Source: Lachnospiraceae bacterium | GTDB taxonomy: Bacteria; Bacillota; Clostridia; Lachnospirales; Lachnospiraceae | Assembly (NCBI GenBank): GCA_029068665.1 | Contig: JAIECC010000235.1 | Coordinates: 1-8,863 of the forward strand | Length of the DNA stretch: 8,863 nt | Reading direction: 5' to 3' | Shown here: in pieces, positions 7,239 through 8,863 of the stretch | How positions within the stretch are numbered: the stretch's first letter is position 1 | Layout of the letters: every line of letters begins with the position of its first letter | Program-made: the position numbers and the translations under genes | The notes under the pieces: model-generated | What the model was told of the DNA's origin: nothing | The model's input: only the letters and a program-made list of their open reading frames with translations | The model's database searches: none

Positions 7239-8140
7239 AGACAGCAGACATTATTGTAATTGGAGCAGGAACTGCAGGATTGACCGCAGCTATTTATGGG
7301 CAGAGGGCAGGAAGACATGTACTGCTGTTAGAGGAAGGAATCTATGGAGGACAGATCGTGAATACCCCGGAGATTGAGAATTATCCCGGTATTCAGCAGA
7401 TTTCCGGATTTCAGTTTGCCATGAACCTGTATGAGCAGGCCACTGCTCTGGGTGCAGAGCTGGAAACCGGGAAAGCAGTGGAGATTATAGAGAATGACGG
7501 TCAAAAAATAGTACGGACGGAAACAGCAGAGTATGGTTGTGGTGCGGTGATTATTGCAACAGGAGCAAAGAATCGAAAGCTGGGCATCGAAGGAGAAGAA
7601 GCATTGGTTGGACGCGGAATCTCTTATTGTGCCGCCTGTGACGGAGCCTTTTATAAGGACAAGACCGTAGCTGTGGTAGGAGGCGGCAATACGGCTTTGG
7701 GTGATGCGGATTATCTGGCAAACGGATGCAGACAGGTCTATCTGATACATCGGAGAGAGGAATTCCGGGGAGATGCATCTCTGGCAGAGCGATTGAAGCA
7801 GAGAGAAAATGTTACATGTATATTGAATGCTGTGGTAACAGACTTGCAGGCAGGAGAACGACTGGAAAAAATAACAGTTCAGAATGTGGTATCAAAGGAA
7901 CGACAGGAAATATCTGTTGACGGACTTTTTGTAGCCATTGGACAGGTGCCGGAAAATCAGGCATTTGCAAATCTGGCAGCACTGGATGACCAAGGGTATA
8001 TCATAGCAGGGGAAGATTGCAAAACAAAGACTCCGGGAGTCTATGCAGCAGGAGATTGCAGGACAAAAGAGGTCCGGCAATTGACTACAGCCGCAGCAGA
8101 TGGTGCGGTAGCAGCATTGGCAGCTTGTACCAGAGTATAA
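7235..8140 (+). CDS. trxB: Thioredoxin reductase (NADPH, FAD)
   Basis: 301-residue low-molecular-weight thioredoxin reductase that passes electrons from NADPH through FAD and a redox disulfide to the thioredoxin encoded just upstream. FAD-binding GxGxxG is at 10-15 (GAGTAG), with GGQI at 38-41 and ATGA near 108-111. The redox pair is Cys132/Cys135 in YCAACDGAF. The NADPH domain has GGGN at 149-152 and the NADPH-type HRRxxFR at 172-178. The C-terminal FAD motif YAAGDCR and the QLTTAAADG helix are intact. The second Rossmann helix reads NTALGDADYL, lacking the acidic pair (xEEA) common in E. coli TrxB, which looks like normal clostridial variation. The start overlaps the trxA stop by four bases; the AGGAAG at 7221-7226 can serve as its ribosome binding site. 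Nothing seen suggests a ferredoxin-dependent type, since the NADPH arginine motif is present. Confidence 0.95.
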   Translation: MKTADIIVIGAGTAGLTAAIYGQRAGRHVLLLEEGIYGGQIVNTPEIENYPGIQQISGFQFAMNLYEQATALGAELETGKAVEIIENDGQKIVRTETAEYGCGAVIIATGAKNRKLGIEGEEALVGRGISYCAACDGAFYKDKTVAVVGGGNTALGDADYLANGCRQVYLIHRREEFRGDASLAERLKQRENVTCILNAVVTDLQAGERLEKITVQNVVSKERQEISVDGLFVAIGQVPENQAFANLAALDDQGYIIAGEDCKTKTPGVYAAGDCRTKEVRQLTTAAADGAVAALAACTRV

Positions 8141-8141
8141 T
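8136..8141 (+). promoter_or_regulatory. Possible -10 element (TATAAT) before the yqeY-like gene
   Basis: A perfect TATAAT overlaps the trxB stop codon. The only -35-like hexamer nearby, TTGGCA at 8117-8122, is 13 bases away, which is short of the usual 16-18. It could drive the YqeY-like gene from a site about 50 bases before its ATG, or be chance in an A/T-rich stretch. Confidence 0.25.
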
Positions 8142-8181
8142 TAAAGTCAATAAAAGTTATAAAATAAGTAATATGGTTGAA

Positions 8182-8191
8182 GGGAAAGGTG
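8182..8191 (+). promoter_or_regulatory. Ribosome binding site of the yqeY-like gene
   Basis: GGGAAAGGTG ends six bases before the ATG at 8198. It favours that start over the in-frame TTG at 8177, because the site would lie inside the longer reading. Confidence 0.65.
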
Positions 8192-8197
8192 AAAACA

Positions 8198-8635
8198 ATG
8201 AATTTAGAAACATTACAAAAAGACATGATTGCAGCCATGAAGGCAAAGGACAAGGAACGGAAGGACAGTATTGCTTCCCTGGTATCCGCAGTAAAAAAGG
8301 TTGGAATCGATAATGGGTGCAGGGATAATATTCCGGAGGATATGGTCAATCAGGTGATTTTAAAGGAAATTAAAAGTGTGAAAGAGCAGATTGATACCTG
8401 CCCGGCAGAGCGGACCGATTTGCTGGAACAGTATCAGGTAAGGTATCAGGTATTTCAGGAGTATGCACCGGCTATGATGTCAGAGGCAGAAGTAGAAACA
8501 GTTCTAACCGAAAAGTTTGCTGAGGTTTTGGCAACGAAGAATAAAGGACAGATTATGAAGGCTGTTATGCCGGAGCTGAAGGGCAAGGCAGATGGTAAGG
8601 TAATCAATCAGGTAGTTGCCCGGTTGTGCCAGTAA
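8198..8635 (+). CDS. yqeY: YqeY/GatB-like domain protein
   Basis: 145-residue protein of the YqeY family (about 148 residues), which resembles the tail domain of the GatB subunit of tRNA-dependent amidotransferase. The role of the stand-alone protein is not settled; a link to tRNA or translation is only inferred from that homology. Family marks are the N-terminal helix with LQKDMIAAMKAKDKERKDSI, the SLVSAVKKVGID segment matching the conserved L-x-x-I-K-x-A region, and the C-terminal block KGQIMKAVMPELKGKADGK followed by INQVV, the best-conserved part of the family. The usual middle motif EYLP is EYAP here. No nucleotide-binding or catalytic motif is seen. It lies 57 bases after trxB, separated by an A/T-rich stretch, so it may have its own promoter. 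It is followed 19 bases later by a strong terminator, making it the last gene of the + strand run. Confidence 0.9.
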   Translation: MNLETLQKDMIAAMKAKDKERKDSIASLVSAVKKVGIDNGCRDNIPEDMVNQVILKEIKSVKEQIDTCPAERTDLLEQYQVRYQVFQEYAPAMMSEAEVETVLTEKFAEVLATKNKGQIMKAVMPELKGKADGKVINQVVARLCQ

Positions 8636-8654
8636 AGGTGTATATAATAAAAAG

Positions 8655-8695
8655 AATGGATTGATTTCGATATGGAATCAATCCATTTTCTATTT
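8655..8695 (+). terminator. Intrinsic terminator, probably bidirectional
   Basis: Left arm 8655-8668 (AATGGATTGATTTC) pairs with right arm 8674-8687 (GGAATCAATCCATT) around the loop GATAT, a 14-base-pair stem with one T-G wobble. On the + strand it runs into TTTTCTATTT. On the - strand the tail is also T-rich (complement of the A-run at 8646-8653). It starts 19 bases after the yqeY-like stop, and suits two convergent genes sharing one terminator. Confidence 0.88.
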
Positions 8696-8700
8696 ACTGA

Positions 8701-8739
8701 TATGACAAACTGGAAGTTGTTGAACAGTCAGTTTGCATA
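8701..8739. repeat. Imperfect inverted repeat downstream of the terminator
   Basis: TATG-a-CAAACTG at 8701-8712 pairs with CAGTTTG-CATA at 8729-8739, giving 11 base pairs with one bulged A and a 16-base loop. No T-run follows on the + strand. It lies between the terminator and the probable - strand stop codon, so it may be a 3' UTR stem of the - strand gene. No second copy was noticed in the window. Confidence 0.5.
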
Positions 8740-8757
8740 CCATAATGTAACAATTGC

Positions 8758-8863
8758 TTATTTCTTATAGATATACATGAACGGATTTTGATTGCCTCTT
8801 TTGAAAAAAACGCTCACGTTTTTTCCGACATATTTCTCTCGTATATCTTCGGCTACGTGTCCT
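8758..8863 (-). CDS. Probable C-terminal end of an unidentified convergent gene (partial)
   Basis: On the - strand a frame runs from the window edge to a TAA at 8760-8758, giving at least 34 residues with a protein-like composition: it begins GHVAEDIREKYVGKN and ends QNPFMYIYKK. I do not recognise the family. In support, the stop lies about 60 bases from a hairpin whose - strand side carries a T-rich tail, as expected for a convergent gene. Against it, the opposite + strand frame is also open here and so is another - strand frame, and the piece is very short. The start lies outside the window. Confidence 0.45.
   Translation of the reverse strand, partial: GHVAEDIREKYVGKNVSVFFKRGNQNPFMYIYKK

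Noticed and set aside
8441..8460. TATCAGGTA direct repeat inside the yqeY-like gene
   Set aside because: Two adjacent copies encode YQV twice within a helix; too short and coding-constrained to be a mobile or regulatory repeat.
8805..8824. AAAAAACG / CGTTTTTT hairpin with a CTCA loop as a terminator
   Set aside because: The stem has only two GC pairs and lies inside the probable - strand coding end; its A-run and T-run fit ordinary lysine and phenylalanine codons.
8746..8863. Open + strand frame at the right edge as the start of a new gene
   Set aside because: No ATG or GTG with a ribosome binding site is in this frame; the ATG at 8777 is in another frame and stops after four codons. It mirrors the - strand frame codon for codon.

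Overview
The window reads as a low-to-moderate GC, anaerobic Firmicutes chromosome, most likely a gut-type Lachnospiraceae or related Clostridia. This is an inference from the gene families (an ATP-dependent 2-hydroxyacyl-CoA dehydratase-type activase/reductase pair, and a clostridial thioredoxin/thioredoxin reductase pair) and from strong AGGAGG-like ribosome binding sites. Almost all of the sequence is coding on the + strand. No mobile element, RNA gene or CRISPR array was seen.

Left block (1-6824) has three tightly packed genes that look like one transcription unit. The first is cut by the window edge. It is a three-part enzyme: a fatty-acyl type adenylation domain, a phosphopantetheine carrier domain and a NAD(P)-dependent thioester reductase domain (A-T-R, like carboxylic acid reductases), predicted to turn a fatty acid into a fatty aldehyde or alcohol. 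Next are a 989-residue protein with two activase (ASKHA) domains followed by a DUF2229/dehydratase-like part, and a 421-residue dehydratase-like partner that overlaps it by 14 bases. Together these two match, in architecture, the PlsA/PlsR pair reported for anaerobic plasmalogen (vinyl-ether lipid) formation in Clostridium perfringens. The block is therefore a candidate ether-lipid or fatty-aldehyde locus, and the A-T-R gene next to plsA/plsR is its least explained and most interesting part.

Middle block (6825-8140): an 84-base spacer with a small hairpin, then trxA and trxB, which overlap by four bases (ATGA). They encode thioredoxin and the NADPH/FAD thioredoxin reductase that recharges it, a general disulfide-reducing system.

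Right block (8141-8863): a YqeY/GatB-like protein gene, a strong hairpin terminator with T-rich tracts on both sides, a second inverted repeat, and at the edge a probable C-terminus of a convergent gene on the - strand. The terminator is well placed to end transcription from both directions.

Working together (inference): the A-T-R enzyme would act on fatty acids by adenylation, thioester formation and hydride reduction. PlsA/PlsR would use ATP hydrolysis to drive low-potential electrons through iron-sulfur clusters for a hard reduction, reported as ester to vinyl ether. TrxA/TrxB may be a separate housekeeping unit.
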